This document shows, one piece after another, positions 1 to 8,666 of a stretch of 64,000 bases of DNA. Position 1 is the first letter of the stretch. Each line of letters opens with the position of its first letter. The position numbers were made by a program, and so were the translations under genes. Source of the stretch: Sphingomonas sp. Leaf339 (GTDB lineage: Bacteria > Pseudomonadota > Alphaproteobacteria > Sphingomonadales > Sphingomonadaceae); assembly GCF_001426195.1 (NCBI RefSeq), contig NZ_LMRS01000056.1, positions 62,001 to 126,000 on the forward strand, in the 5' to 3' direction. The notes under the pieces were generated by a model, which saw only the letters and a program-made list of their open reading frames with translations, was not told where the DNA came from and ran no database searches.

Positions 1-348
1 CCCGGCCGCCAGATTGCGGCGATAAAAGGCGTTGGATTCCTCGGCGGTCGAGAAACCCGCATATTGCCGGATCGTCCATGGCCGCCCGGCGTACATCGAT
101 GCCCGTACGCCGCGCGTGAACGGCGCAAAGCCGGGCAGGCCGGGGTCGGTCTTCACGTCCTCGGCGGTATAGAGCGGCTTTACGTCGATGCCCTCGGGCG
201 TCGGCCAGGTCAGGTCGCGGCCCTTCACCTCACGCGCGGCGGCGGCCTGCCAGTCGGCCAGCGTCGGTTGCTTGACCGGTTCGGGCTGCGGCGGCGCAGG
301 CGGTGCCGCACCGGCATCCTCGCCGGTGTTCGTTTCGATCTCGGCCAT
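1..348 (-). CDS. scpA: methylmalonyl-CoA mutase, N-terminal part (cut by window edge)
   Basis: Only the first 116 codons are in the window. The reverse-complement reading starts with ATG at 348, has an acidic Pro/Ala-rich leader and then the N-terminal signature of the large catalytic subunit, including GFAPFTRG and [19 protein letters not shown]. The family isomerises (R)-methylmalonyl-CoA to succinyl-CoA using adenosylcobalamin; the B12 domain would lie beyond the left edge. It follows the enoyl-CoA hydratase stop by one base and shares its strand with the epimerase and pccB, which fits a propionyl-CoA operon. The family call is secure, but completeness cannot be judged. Confidence 0.9.
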   Translation of the reverse strand, partial: MAEIETNTGEDAGAAPPAPPQPEPVKQPTLADWQAAAAREVKGRDLTWPTPEGIDVKPLYTAEDVKTDPGLPGFAPFTRGVRASMYAGRPWTIRQYAGFSTAEESNAFYRRNLAAG

Positions 349-349
349 C

Positions 350-1132
350 CTACTCGCCCTTGAACGTCGGTGTGCGCTTTTCCAGAAACGCACGACCGCC
401 CTCGGCGGCATCGGCGGTGCCCCGCATCGCGCGCTGGTTGTCCGCCTCGCGCGCCATCGCGGCGGCGTAATCGCCTTCATACCCGGCATGAAGCTGCCGC
501 CGGATCGCCGCCATCGCCAGCGTCGGCCCCGTCGCCAGCCGCTCGGCCAAGGCGAACGCCTCATGCTCCAGCACCGCATCGGCGGCGATCCGGTGGATCA
601 TCCCCCATTCCAGCGCCTGGGCGGCGAACACCCGCTCGCCCAGCATCATCATTGCCGTCGCCCGCGCCTTGCCGATCAGCCGCGGCAGCATCCACGACGC
701 GCCGCCATCGGGGACCAGCCCGATATTGACGAACGCCTGCAGGAAATACGCGGTATCGCTCGCGACACAGAAATCGGCCGCCAGCGCCAGCGAGCAACCG
801 ATCCCCGCCGCCGGCCCGCGCACCGCGCTCACTACCGGCACCGCCAGATCGGCGATCAGCGCCAGCGTCCGATTATAACTCCCGGTCAGCGCCGCGAACG
901 TCGCCTCCCCCGGATCGGCCGCCGCCAGCGCGCCCGACGCGACATCCGCGCCAGAGCAAAACGCCCGCCCCGCCCCCTGCACCAGCACCGCCCGCGCGCC
1001 ATCCAGATCGCGCAGCGCGCCGGCGATCTCCTCGAACATCGCCGGCGGCGCGGCGTTCAGCCGATCGGGTCGGTTGAGCGTGACGACCAGCACGTCGCCG
1101 CGCCGCTCGGTGAGGATATGGTCATGGGCCAT
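350..1132 (-). CDS. enoyl-CoA hydratase/isomerase family protein
   Basis: A 260-residue crotonase-fold protein. Family features are the CoA and oxyanion-hole segment around residues 60-70 (AFCSGADV) and the second oxyanion block [15 protein letters not shown] near residue 110. It presumably hydrates or isomerises an enoyl-CoA; the substrate cannot be read from sequence. The ATG at 1132 overlaps the TGA of the epimerase gene (TGATG), so it was preferred over the TTG three bases upstream. It lies between the epimerase and mutase genes and may feed branched-chain or odd-chain acyl-CoA into the propionyl-CoA route (inference). Confidence 0.88.
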   Translation of the reverse strand: MAHDHILTERRGDVLVVTLNRPDRLNAAPPAMFEEIAGALRDLDGARAVLVQGAGRAFCSGADVASGALAAADPGEATFAALTGSYNRTLALIADLAVPVVSAVRGPAAGIGCSLALAADFCVASDTAYFLQAFVNIGLVPDGGASWMLPRLIGKARATAMMMLGERVFAAQALEWGMIHRIAADAVLEHEAFALAERLATGPTLAMAAIRRQLHAGYEGDYAAAMAREADNQRAMRGTADAAEGGRAFLEKRTPTFKGE

Positions 1133-1548
1133 CAATGGTCCTTCGGTTCTTCCATCAGTTCGACCAGCAACCCGCCCATGTCACGCGGATGCACGAATAT
1201 GATCGGCGTCCCATGCGCCCCGATCCGCGGCGCACCCAGCACCGTCGCGCCCTTGGCAGTCAGATCGGCAATCGCGGCGTGGATGTCGGCCACCTCGAAA
1301 CACAGATGATGCTGCCCACCCGCCGGATTCTTGCGCAGGAACCCCGCGATCGGCGACGCATCGTCCAGCGGCTCGATCAGTTCGATCTGCGTATTGGGCG
1401 CATCCACGAAACACACCCGCACCCCCTGCGCCGGCAAATCGAACGGCTCGCCGATCGAGGTGGCACCCAGCAACGTGCGATACGTATCCACCGACCGCTC
1501 GATCGACGGCGTCGCAACGCCGACATGGTTGAGGCGGCCGAGGGTCAT
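1132..1548 (-). CDS. mce: methylmalonyl-CoA epimerase
   Basis: A 138-residue VOC/glyoxalase-fold protein that interconverts (S)- and (R)-methylmalonyl-CoA. It starts MTLGRLNHVGVATPS. Metal-ligand positions typical of the family are visible: His near the N-terminus (NHVGVA), GGQHHLCFEV in the middle, and a C-terminal Glu in LVELMEEP. A longer frame begins upstream at 1590, but its first 14 residues are encoded by a dispersed repeat and lack family similarity, so the ATG at 1548 is chosen. The stop overlaps the next start. The gene bridges PccB and the mutase in one metabolic line. Confidence 0.92.
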   Translation of the reverse strand: MTLGRLNHVGVATPSIERSVDTYRTLLGATSIGEPFDLPAQGVRVCFVDAPNTQIELIEPLDDASPIAGFLRKNPAGGQHHLCFEVADIHAAIADLTAKGATVLGAPRIGAHGTPIIFVHPRDMGGLLVELMEEPKDH

Positions 1549-1565
1549 ATCCCTGCTTCTCCATC

Positions 1566-1590
1566 CGTCATTGCGAGCGCAGCGAAGCAA
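1566..1590. repeat. short dispersed repeat (GCGAGCGCAGCGAAGCAA type)
   Basis: The 25-base stretch contains CATTGCGAGCGCAGCGAAG, a word I recognise as a common intergenic repeat of sphingomonads and related alphaproteobacteria. It forms an imperfect TTGC...GCAA inverted repeat. It lies in the 96-base gap between pccB and the epimerase gene and is translated only in the spurious N-terminal extension of the latter. Copy number in this genome cannot be seen here. Confidence 0.55.
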
Positions 1591-1644
1591 CCCAAGGCGT
1601 CGCGCAGGACGCCAGATGGAATCGCCAAACTCACGACGACGGCA

Positions 1645-3171
1645 TCACAACGGAATATTGTCATGCTTCTTCCACGGATTCTCCAGCTGCTTGCCCCGCA
1701 GCTTCCGTAACCCCAGCGCGATCCGCCGCCGGGTGGAATGCGGCTGGATCACCTCGTCGATGAAGCCCTTCGCCGCCGCCACGAACGGGTTGGCGAAGCG
1801 CGCCTCATACTCCGCCGTCCGCTCCGCGATCTCCTCGCGCGTACGCCCGCGAAAGATGATCTCCACCGCGCCCTTGGCGCCCATCACCGCGATCTCCGCG
1901 GTCGGCCATGCATAATTCAGGTCACCGCGCAGATGCTTAGACGCCATCACGTCATACGCCCCGCCATAGGCTTTGCGCGTAATCACCGTAATCTTCGGCA
2001 CCGTCGCCTCGGCATAGGCGAACAACAGTTTCGCACCGTGCTTGATGATGCCGTTATGCTCCTGCGCCGTACCCGGCAGGAACCCCGGTACATCCACGAA
2101 CGTCACGATCGGGATCTCGAACGCATCGCAGAAGCGCACGAACCGCGCCGCCTTCTTCGACGAATTGATGTCGAGCACCCCGGCCAGCACCATCGGCTGG
2201 TTCGCGACGAAGCCCACCGTGCGCCCCTCGATCCGCCCGAACCCGGTGATGATATTGCCCGCATGGGCCGGCTGCGTCTCGAAGAAATCGCCCTCGTCGA
2301 CCACCTTCCGGATCAGCTCATGCATGTCATACGGCTGGTTGGCGCTCGCCGGGATCAGCGTGTCGAGACTGTCCTCCTGCCTGTCCCACGCATCCGCCGT
2401 CGGCCGCTCGGGCACCGGCAGCCGGTTCGACAACGGCAGGAAATCGATGAAGTCGCGCGCCGCCAGCAGCGCCTCGATATCGTTCTCGAACGCATTGTCG
2501 GCGACGCTGGTCTTGGTCGTGTGCGTCACCGCGCCACCCAGCGCCTCCTGGCTGACCACCTCGTTCGTCACCGTCTTCACCACATCGGGGCCGGTCACGA
2601 ACATATAGCTCGAATCCTTCACCATGAAGATGAAGTCGGTCATCGCCGGCGAATACACCGCCCCGCCCGCGCACGGCCCCATGATCAGGCTCAGTTGCGG
2701 CACCACGCCGCTGGCCAGCGCATTGCGCTGGAACACCTCGGCATAGCCGCCCAGCGACGCGACACCCTCCTGGATGCGCGCACCGCCCGAATCGTTCAGG
2801 CCGATGATCGGCGCGCCGACCTTCATCGCCATGTCCATCACCTTGCAGATCTTGGCGGCGTGCCGTTCGGACAGCGATCCGCCGAACACCGTGAAATCCT
2901 GGCTGAAGACAAAGACGAGGCGGCCGTTGATCGTGCCGGACCCCGTGACCACGCCGTCGCCGGGGATCACCTGATCCTGCATGCCGAAATCGACGCAGTT
3001 ATGCTCGACGAACATGTCGAGCTCCTCGAAACTATTCTCGTCGAGCAGCACGTCCAGCCGCTCGCGCGCGGTCAGCTTGCCCTTGGCGTGCTGGGCGGCG
3101 ATGCGTTTTTCACCACCGCCCAGCCTTGCCGCCGCGCGTTTCGTCCCGAGCATTAAGTTCGTAGACGACAC
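1645..3171 (-). CDS. pccB: propionyl-CoA carboxylase, beta (carboxyltransferase) subunit
   Basis: The 508-residue protein has the size and order of the acyl-CoA carboxyltransferase beta chain: N-terminal half with [11 protein letters not shown] and [11 protein letters not shown] (about residue 130), and C-terminal half with [10 protein letters not shown] and [12 protein letters not shown]. It transfers carboxybiotin CO2 to propionyl-CoA, giving methylmalonyl-CoA. The start is GTG at 3171, supported by AGGAGG six bases upstream; the first in-frame ATG is seven codons later. The partner biotin subunit PccA is not in the window. It diverges from a PccR-type regulator and precedes the epimerase and mutase genes. 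PCC is preferred over methylcrotonyl-CoA carboxylase because of this context. Confidence 0.93.
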   Translation of the reverse strand: MSSTNLMLGTKRAAARLGGGEKRIAAQHAKGKLTARERLDVLLDENSFEELDMFVEHNCVDFGMQDQVIPGDGVVTGSGTINGRLVFVFSQDFTVFGGSLSERHAAKICKVMDMAMKVGAPIIGLNDSGGARIQEGVASLGGYAEVFQRNALASGVVPQLSLIMGPCAGGAVYSPAMTDFIFMVKDSSYMFVTGPDVVKTVTNEVVSQEALGGAVTHTTKTSVADNAFENDIEALLAARDFIDFLPLSNRLPVPERPTADAWDRQEDSLDTLIPASANQPYDMHELIRKVVDEGDFFETQPAHAGNIITGFGRIEGRTVGFVANQPMVLAGVLDINSSKKAARFVRFCDAFEIPIVTFVDVPGFLPGTAQEHNGIIKHGAKLLFAYAEATVPKITVITRKAYGGAYDVMASKHLRGDLNYAWPTAEIAVMGAKGAVEIIFRGRTREEIAERTAEYEARFANPFVAAAKGFIDEVIQPHSTRRRIALGLRKLRGKQLENPWKKHDNIPL

Positions 3172-3226
3172 AGCATCCTCCTGGCGTACGCGGCAGCGCC
3201 CTGTCTGCCCGCCCCCGCTCCCTCAC

Positions 3227-3268
3227 GCAAATGTGAATTTGCGAAGTTGCGAATGGGCATCTTGCGAA
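3227..3268. promoter_or_regulatory. PccR/ScfR-type operator cluster between pccB and its regulator
   Basis: The 110-base divergent gap contains an inverted repeat GCAAAT-GTGA-ATTTGC at 3227-3242 that runs into three direct TTGCGAA boxes at 3239, 3247 and 3262. Rhodobacter PccR is known to bind paired TTTGCAAA-like boxes, so this is the probable operator for both pccB and the regulator. Box identity is seen in sequence; protein binding is inferred. Confidence 0.7.
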
Positions 3269-3281
3269 CTAACGTGCAGCA

Positions 3282-4670
3282 ATGCCCAATCCCCGCCTCT
3301 ATGCCGGCGATCAGTTGCGCGCCCTTCGCCGCGCCGCCGGGATCAACCAGCGCGCGATGGCCGCCCGCCTCGGCCTGTCGGTCAGCTACCTGTCGCAGCT
3401 TGAGGGGGGCGAGCGGCCGCTGACCGCCGCCGTCACCGCCGCCCTCGCCCGCCATTACCCGCAGGCGCTGGCCGCGATCGAGGGCGAAGGCCCCGCCCGC
3501 CGCTTCGCCGCGCTGGCCGAGGCGCTGGCCGACCCCGCCCTCCTCCCGCCGATGGGCGCAGAGGCGACGCAGCGACTGGCGGAGGAGCGCCCCGACATCG
3601 CCGACCGGCTGGTCGCCCTCCACGCCGCCAAGCGTGGTGCGGAGGATCGGCTGGCGCTGGCCGAGGAAACGCTGACCGCCGGCGGCGCCACCCGCCTGCC
3701 ATGGGAGGCGGTGCGCGACTGGTTTCACGAGGCCGGCAACTATGTCGACCCGCTCGACCGCGCCGCGGAGGCGCTGGCCACGGAAGCGTTTGGCGAGGTC
3801 GCACCTGACGAACCGGCGCTGGTAGCCGCCCTCCGCGACCACGGCCTCGGCATCCGCATCGATCCCAACGCGGATGCACCCCTCGCCCGGATCGACGGCG
3901 CCGTGCTGGTACTGAACGGCGCGCTGCCGCCCGAAAGTCGCCGTTTTCAAATCGCGCACCGCCTCGCCGCCCGCGCCTTTGCCGCCCCGATCGCGGCGGT
4001 GATCGACGGATCGGGATTGGCCAGCGAGGAGGCGCGCCGGCTGCTCGGCGTCGGCCTCGCCAACTATGCCGGCGGCGCGATCGCGATGCCGTATGAGCGT
4101 TTCCGGCACGAGGCGCGGGCGGTGCGCCACGATATCGATCGCCTGTCGCGGCGCTTCGGCGTCAGTTTCGAACAGGCATGCCACCGCCTGTCCACCTTGC
4201 AGCGGCCGGGCGCGGCGGGGGTGCCGTTCTTCTTTTGCCGGATCGACATGGCCGGCAACATCACCAAGCGGCATTCCGCCACCCGCCTGCAATTCGCGCG
4301 CTTCGGCGGCACCTGTCCGCTCTGGGTCGTCCACGAAGCCGCCGCGATCCCCGACCGCATCCTGGTGCAACATGCCGAGACGCCCGACGGCGTCCGCTAC
4401 GTCTCGATGGCCAAGGGGCTGGTGAAGCCGTCGGGCCGCTTCGCCCGCCTGCCGCGCCGCTATGCGGTGGCGCTGGGGTGCGAGGCGATCCACGCTGCCG
4501 ATTTCGTCTATGCCGATGCCGTCGACCGGGCGGGCGCCGCGACCCCGATCGGCATCTCCTGCCGCCTCTGCCCGCGCCCCGACTGTGACCAGCGCGCCTT
4601 CCCCCCGGCCGACCGCGCCATCGCGGTGGAGCCGGAGACGCGGCGCATCGTGCCGTACCGGGTGGTGTAG
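3282..4670 (+). CDS. pccR: short-chain fatty acyl-CoA regulator (ScfR/PccR family)
   Basis: The 462-residue regulator has an N-terminal XRE helix-turn-helix (about residues 8-60, with QRAMAARLGLSVSYLSQLE), a long central IrrE/DUF2083-like sensor region including IAHRLAARAFAAP and FFFCRIDMAGNITKRHSATR, and a C-terminal cysteine cluster (C427, C430 and C435 in SCRLCPRPDC). Family members sense short-chain acyl-CoAs; PccR of Rhodobacter controls propionyl-CoA carboxylase. Divergent placement next to pccB over TTGCGAA boxes supports this role. The ATG at 3282 is the first in frame. The exact inducer is unknown. Confidence 0.85.
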   Translation: MPNPRLYAGDQLRALRRAAGINQRAMAARLGLSVSYLSQLEGGERPLTAAVTAALARHYPQALAAIEGEGPARRFAALAEALADPALLPPMGAEATQRLAEERPDIADRLVALHAAKRGAEDRLALAEETLTAGGATRLPWEAVRDWFHEAGNYVDPLDRAAEALATEAFGEVAPDEPALVAALRDHGLGIRIDPNADAPLARIDGAVLVLNGALPPESRRFQIAHRLAARAFAAPIAAVIDGSGLASEEARRLLGVGLANYAGGAIAMPYERFRHEARAVRHDIDRLSRRFGVSFEQACHRLSTLQRPGAAGVPFFFCRIDMAGNITKRHSATRLQFARFGGTCPLWVVHEAAAIPDRILVQHAETPDGVRYVSMAKGLVKPSGRFARLPRRYAVALGCEAIHAADFVYADAVDRAGAATPIGISCRLCPRPDCDQRAFPPADRAIAVEPETRRIVPYRVV

Positions 4671-4727
4671 CGCCCCTTTCCCGTTCCGCCCGCGCAACGG
4701 AACCCGACGTGCACCGTTAGAGCGCGC

Positions 4728-5474
4728 ATGACCGAAGCCCTGCTCCCCCCGCCGCTACCCGATCCCGCCACCATCGCCCTGTACCTCGATTTCGACGGCA
4801 CGCTGGTCGACCTTGCCGACCGTCCCGACGCCGTGGTGGTGGAGGCGGACCTTGCCGACCTGCTCGATCGCCTCGCCACCGCGATGCCCGGCCGCGTCGC
4901 GATCGTCAGCGGTCGCTCGGTCGCGCAGCTCGACGGGTTCCTCGGCGACCGCGCCTTCGGCCTTGCCGTCTCGGGCAGCCACGGGGCCGAACGCCGCACC
5001 CCCGCAGCCGGCCATATCCTGCCCGAACGCTCTCCCGCCCTCGAAGCGGCGGCCGCCGAGTTGCGCGCATTCGCCGACCTGAACGGCATCATCTTCGAGG
5101 CCAAGAGCCTAGGCGCCGGCCTGCATTTCCGCCAGCGCCCCGAGATCGAACAGGAAGCGACCGCCATGGCCGCCCGCGTCGCCGACACGCACGGCCTGAC
5201 CATGCAGCCGGGCAAGATGATGGCCGAGGTCCGCTTGCCCGGTGACAAGGGCGCCGGCCTGCGCTCGCTGGCCACCGACGACGCGATGGCCGGTATGATC
5301 CCCTGGTTCTTCGGCGACGACGTCACCGATGAGGACGGCTTTGCCGCCGCCGCCGCGCTGGGCGGGGCGGGCGTGCTGATCGGTCCGGAACGCGATACGC
5401 AGGCCGCATACCGGCTGGACGACGTCGCAGCCCTGCGCACCTGGCTGAACGAACTGGCGGATGCCGCCGCGTGA
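4728..5474 (+). CDS. otsB: trehalose-6-phosphate phosphatase
   Basis: A 248-residue HAD-superfamily protein with the catalytic DFDGTLVD motif near residue 22 (nucleophile and acid/base Asp), the SGR motif near residue 62 and the late FFGDDVTDEDGF metal-binding motif. It dephosphorylates trehalose-6-phosphate, the product of OtsA. The start ATG at 4728 begins MTEALLPPPLPD. The stop lies inside a GTGA overlap with the GH15 gene, and otsA follows, so the three genes form one coupled operon for trehalose turnover in osmotic or desiccation stress. Confidence 0.95.
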   Translation: MTEALLPPPLPDPATIALYLDFDGTLVDLADRPDAVVVEADLADLLDRLATAMPGRVAIVSGRSVAQLDGFLGDRAFGLAVSGSHGAERRTPAAGHILPERSPALEAAAAELRAFADLNGIIFEAKSLGAGLHFRQRPEIEQEATAMAARVADTHGLTMQPGKMMAEVRLPGDKGAGLRSLATDDAMAGMIPWFFGDDVTDEDGFAAAAALGGAGVLIGPERDTQAAYRLDDVAALRTWLNELADAAA

Positions 5475-7252
5475 AGGCCGACATGAACCTGTGGCCGATC
5501 GGCAATTGCCAGGTGTCGGCGCTGGTCGATGCCACCGGCCGCTTCGTGTGGGGCTGCATCCCCCGCGTTGATGGCGATCCGGCGTTCAGCGCGCTGCTCG
5601 ACGATGGCGATCCCGACACCGGCTATTGGTCGATCGACCTCGCCGATGCGGTGAAGACCGAACAGCGTTATCTGCGCAACACCCCGATCCTCGTCACCCG
5701 GCATGAGGATGCGGCCGGCAACGCGGTCGAGATCACCGATTTCTGCCCGCGTTTCCGCCGCAACGACCGCGATTACCGCCCCACCGCCTTTGCCCGCATC
5801 GTCCGCCCCGTGGCGGGATCGCCGCGCATCCGCATGGCACTGCGCGTCGCGACCGACTGGGGCAAGCCGACTAGCATCACCGCCGGCTCCAACCACATCC
5901 GCTTCCTGATGCGCGACCAGACCGTCCGTCTGACCACCACCGCCCCCATCGACCGCCTGCGCCGGGAGGAGTATTTCCGGCTGGAAAAGCCGCTCCGCTT
6001 CTTCCTCGGCCCCGATGAGAGCTTCGCGGGCAGCCTGGAATACGGCGTCGACATGATGCTCGACCAGACGCGTGACGAATGGCGGCAATGGGTCCGCGGC
6101 CTCGCGATCCCGCTGGAATGGCAGGACGTGGTGATCCGCGCCGCGATCACGCTGAAACTGTGCCAGCACGAGGAAACCGGCGCGATCGTCGCGGCGATGA
6201 CGACCAGCCTGCCCGAACACGCCGATTCGGGCCGCAACTGGGATTACCGCTACTGCTGGATTCGCGACGCCTATTACACGGTGCAGGCGCTCAACCGGCT
6301 CGGCGCGCTCGACGTGCTGGAGGGATATCTCGAATATCTCCGCAACATCGTCGACGATGCCGATGGCGGTCATATCCAGCCGCTGTACGGCGTGTCGGGC
6401 GAGGCGGAACTGCCCGAACGCACCACCGACGATCTCGTCGGCTATCGCGGCATGGGGCCGGTCCGCGTCGGCAATCAGGCGTACGAACAGGTCCAGCACG
6501 ACGCCTATGGCCAGATCGTCCTGTCCAACGTGCAGGCGTTCCACGACACCCGCCTCTATCGCCTGGCCAGCAAGGAAGATTTCAAGTCGCTGGAACGCGT
6601 CGGCGAACTCGCGTGGCAAGTCTATGACAAGCCCGATGCCGGCCTGTGGGAACTGCGCACCAAGGTCGCCGTCCACACCTATTCGGCGGCGATGTGCTGG
6701 GCTGCGTGCGACCGCCTCGCCAGCGCCGCCCGCGTGCTCGGCCTGACCGAACGCTGCCGCTTCTGGGACGATCGCGCGACCAAGATGCGTGCCAAGATCG
6801 AGCAGGAGGCATGGCGGGAGGACACCAAGCGCATGTCCGCGACGTTCGAGGGCGACGACCTCGACGCCAGCCTGATCGAACTGCTCGACCTGCGCTTCTT
6901 CACCCCCGACGATCCCCGTTTCCAGTCGACGCTGGAGGCGGTGGAGAAGGGACTGCGGCGCGGCGCCTACATGCTCCGCTACGACAGCGAGGATGATTTC
7001 GGCCTGCCCAAGACCGCGTTCAACGTCTGCACCTTCTGGCTGATCGAGGCGCTGCACGCGACCGGCCGCCGCGACGACGCCCGCGCTCTGTTCGAGGAGA
7101 TGGTGGCCCGTCGTACCCCCGCCGGCCTGTTGTCGGAGGATATCGACCCCACCTCCGGCGAGCTGTGGGGAAACTATCCGCAGACCTATTCGCTTGTCGG
7201 ACTCATCAATTGCGCCGGACTGTTGAGCGAACCCTGGAGTAAAGTACGTTGA
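5471..7252 (+). CDS. glycoside hydrolase family 15 protein (trehalase or glucoamylase type)
   Basis: The 593-residue protein has the GH15 (alpha/alpha)6 signatures NWDYRYCWIRDA (about residue 255) and, near the C-terminus, LLSEDIDPTSGELWGNYPQ with the second catalytic Glu region. There is no signal peptide, so it is cytoplasmic. It starts at GTG 5471 in a GTGA overlap with otsB; an ATG five codons in (MNLWPIGNC) is the alternative. It ends in a TTGA overlap with otsA. Bacterial cytoplasmic GH15 enzymes hydrolyse trehalose or maltodextrins; the position between otsB and otsA favours trehalose (inference). Confidence 0.9.
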   Translation: MKADMNLWPIGNCQVSALVDATGRFVWGCIPRVDGDPAFSALLDDGDPDTGYWSIDLADAVKTEQRYLRNTPILVTRHEDAAGNAVEITDFCPRFRRNDRDYRPTAFARIVRPVAGSPRIRMALRVATDWGKPTSITAGSNHIRFLMRDQTVRLTTTAPIDRLRREEYFRLEKPLRFFLGPDESFAGSLEYGVDMMLDQTRDEWRQWVRGLAIPLEWQDVVIRAAITLKLCQHEETGAIVAAMTTSLPEHADSGRNWDYRYCWIRDAYYTVQALNRLGALDVLEGYLEYLRNIVDDADGGHIQPLYGVSGEAELPERTTDDLVGYRGMGPVRVGNQAYEQVQHDAYGQIVLSNVQAFHDTRLYRLASKEDFKSLERVGELAWQVYDKPDAGLWELRTKVAVHTYSAAMCWAACDRLASAARVLGLTERCRFWDDRATKMRAKIEQEAWREDTKRMSATFEGDDLDASLIELLDLRFFTPDDPRFQSTLEAVEKGLRRGAYMLRYDSEDDFGLPKTAFNVCTFWLIEALHATGRRDDARALFEEMVARRTPAGLLSEDIDPTSGELWGNYPQTYSLVGLINCAGLLSEPWSKVR

Positions 7253-8640
7253 GCCGCCTTGTCGTCATCTCGAACCGTGTCGCTGTGCCCAAGGCGGACG
7301 CCAGCGGCAATCAGGGCGGCCTCGCCGTCGCGCTGCTATCGGCGCTGCGCGAACATGGCGGCATCTGGTTCGGCTGGTCGGGCGACACGACCGAGCAGTT
7401 CACCGGCGAAATCCACCGGACCGAGGGCGGCGGCGTCACCACCGCGACGATCGATCTGGAGGAGCAGGATCTCGACGAATATTATAACGGCTACGCCAAC
7501 CGCACCTTGTGGCCACTGTTCCACTACCGCATCGACCTGACCGAATTCGAACGCGATTTCGCCGGCGGCTACAGCCGTGTGAACAAGCGCTTCGCCGATA
7601 CGGTCATGCCGCTGATCGATCATGACGACCTCGTCTGGGTCCATGATTATCATCTGATCCCGCTCGGTCGTGAACTGCGCGATCGCGGGCTGAAGAACCG
7701 GCTCGGCTTCTTCCTCCACACGCCGTGGCCGCCCGCGCGTCTGCTGACCTCGCTGCCCAGCCACCGCAAGCTGGTGGAATCGCTGTTCGCCTATGACGTC
7801 GTCGGCTTCCACACCGAGGACTGGCTCGACAGCTTCCGCCGCTACGTCGTCGACATTCTCGAAGGCACGATCGACGAGGACGGGTGCGCCGTCGTCGGCG
7901 ATCGCCGCGTCCATGCGATCGTCGCGCCGATCGGCATCGATACCGCAGAGTTCGAGGCCGCCGCCCAGTCGAAGGAAGCCCGCTTCGTCTGCGACCGGAT
8001 GCACATGTCGTCCACCGGCCGCAGCCTGATCGTCGGCGTCGACCGGCTCGATTATTCCAAGGGCCTGCGTGAACGGCTGTTGGGGTACGAACGCTTCCTC
8101 GCCAACAATCCCGATCGCCGCGCGCTCGTCTATCTGCTCCAGATCGCACCGCCCAGCCGCGCGACGGTCGACACCTATCAGGAAATTCGCAGCGACCTCG
8201 ACGCCCTGTCGGGCCGAATCAACGGCGAATATGCCGATATCGACTGGGTGCCGATCCGTTACGTCAACCAGGGCTATCCGCGGCAGGAACTCGCCGGCAT
8301 CTACCGCGCCGCCCGCATCGCGCTGGTGACGCCGCTTCGCGACGGCATGAACCTCGTCGCCAAGGAATATGTCGCGGCACAGGACCCAAGTGATCCCGGC
8401 GTCCTGATCCTCTCCACCTTCGCCGGCGCCGCCGCGCAGATGAAGGAGGCGGTGCTGGTCAACCCCTACAGTGCCGAGGATATGGCCGATGCCATCGTCA
8501 AGGCACTGGAAATGCCGCTCGACGAACGCAAGCGCCGCTGGGAAGCGATGATCGACGGTCTCCGCCGCGAGGACGTGTTCTGGTGGTGCCGCCTGTTTCT
8601 CGACGCGCTGGAGGGCAAGAAGGTAAAGGAATCCGCCTGA
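7249..8640 (+). CDS. otsA: trehalose-6-phosphate synthase
   Basis: A 463-residue GT20 glycosyltransferase that transfers glucose from UDP-glucose to glucose-6-phosphate. Family landmarks are SRLVVISNRVA at the start, VHDYHLIPL near residue 130, GFFLHTPWPP, VGFHTEDW, GVDRLDYSKGL (about residue 264) and TPLRDGMNLVAKEY for nucleotide-sugar binding. The start is TTG at 7249, whose TTGA overlaps the GH15 stop; there is no nearby ATG, and the N-terminus aligns with the family at this residue. It is the last gene of the trehalose operon and faces the mechanosensitive channel gene. Confidence 0.95.
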   Translation: MSRLVVISNRVAVPKADASGNQGGLAVALLSALREHGGIWFGWSGDTTEQFTGEIHRTEGGGVTTATIDLEEQDLDEYYNGYANRTLWPLFHYRIDLTEFERDFAGGYSRVNKRFADTVMPLIDHDDLVWVHDYHLIPLGRELRDRGLKNRLGFFLHTPWPPARLLTSLPSHRKLVESLFAYDVVGFHTEDWLDSFRRYVVDILEGTIDEDGCAVVGDRRVHAIVAPIGIDTAEFEAAAQSKEARFVCDRMHMSSTGRSLIVGVDRLDYSKGLRERLLGYERFLANNPDRRALVYLLQIAPPSRATVDTYQEIRSDLDALSGRINGEYADIDWVPIRYVNQGYPRQELAGIYRAARIALVTPLRDGMNLVAKEYVAAQDPSDPGVLILSTFAGAAAQMKEAVLVNPYSAEDMADAIVKALEMPLDERKRRWEAMIDGLRREDVFWWCRLFLDALEGKKVKESA

Positions 8641-8666
8641 CCGCCGCGTCTTCGCGAGCGTGATCC

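Noticed and set aside
4508-7057. 849-codon open frame on the minus strand across otsB and the GH15 gene
   Set aside because: It is antisense to two well-supported enzymes; the long opening is a by-product of high GC codon bias and the translation has no family features.
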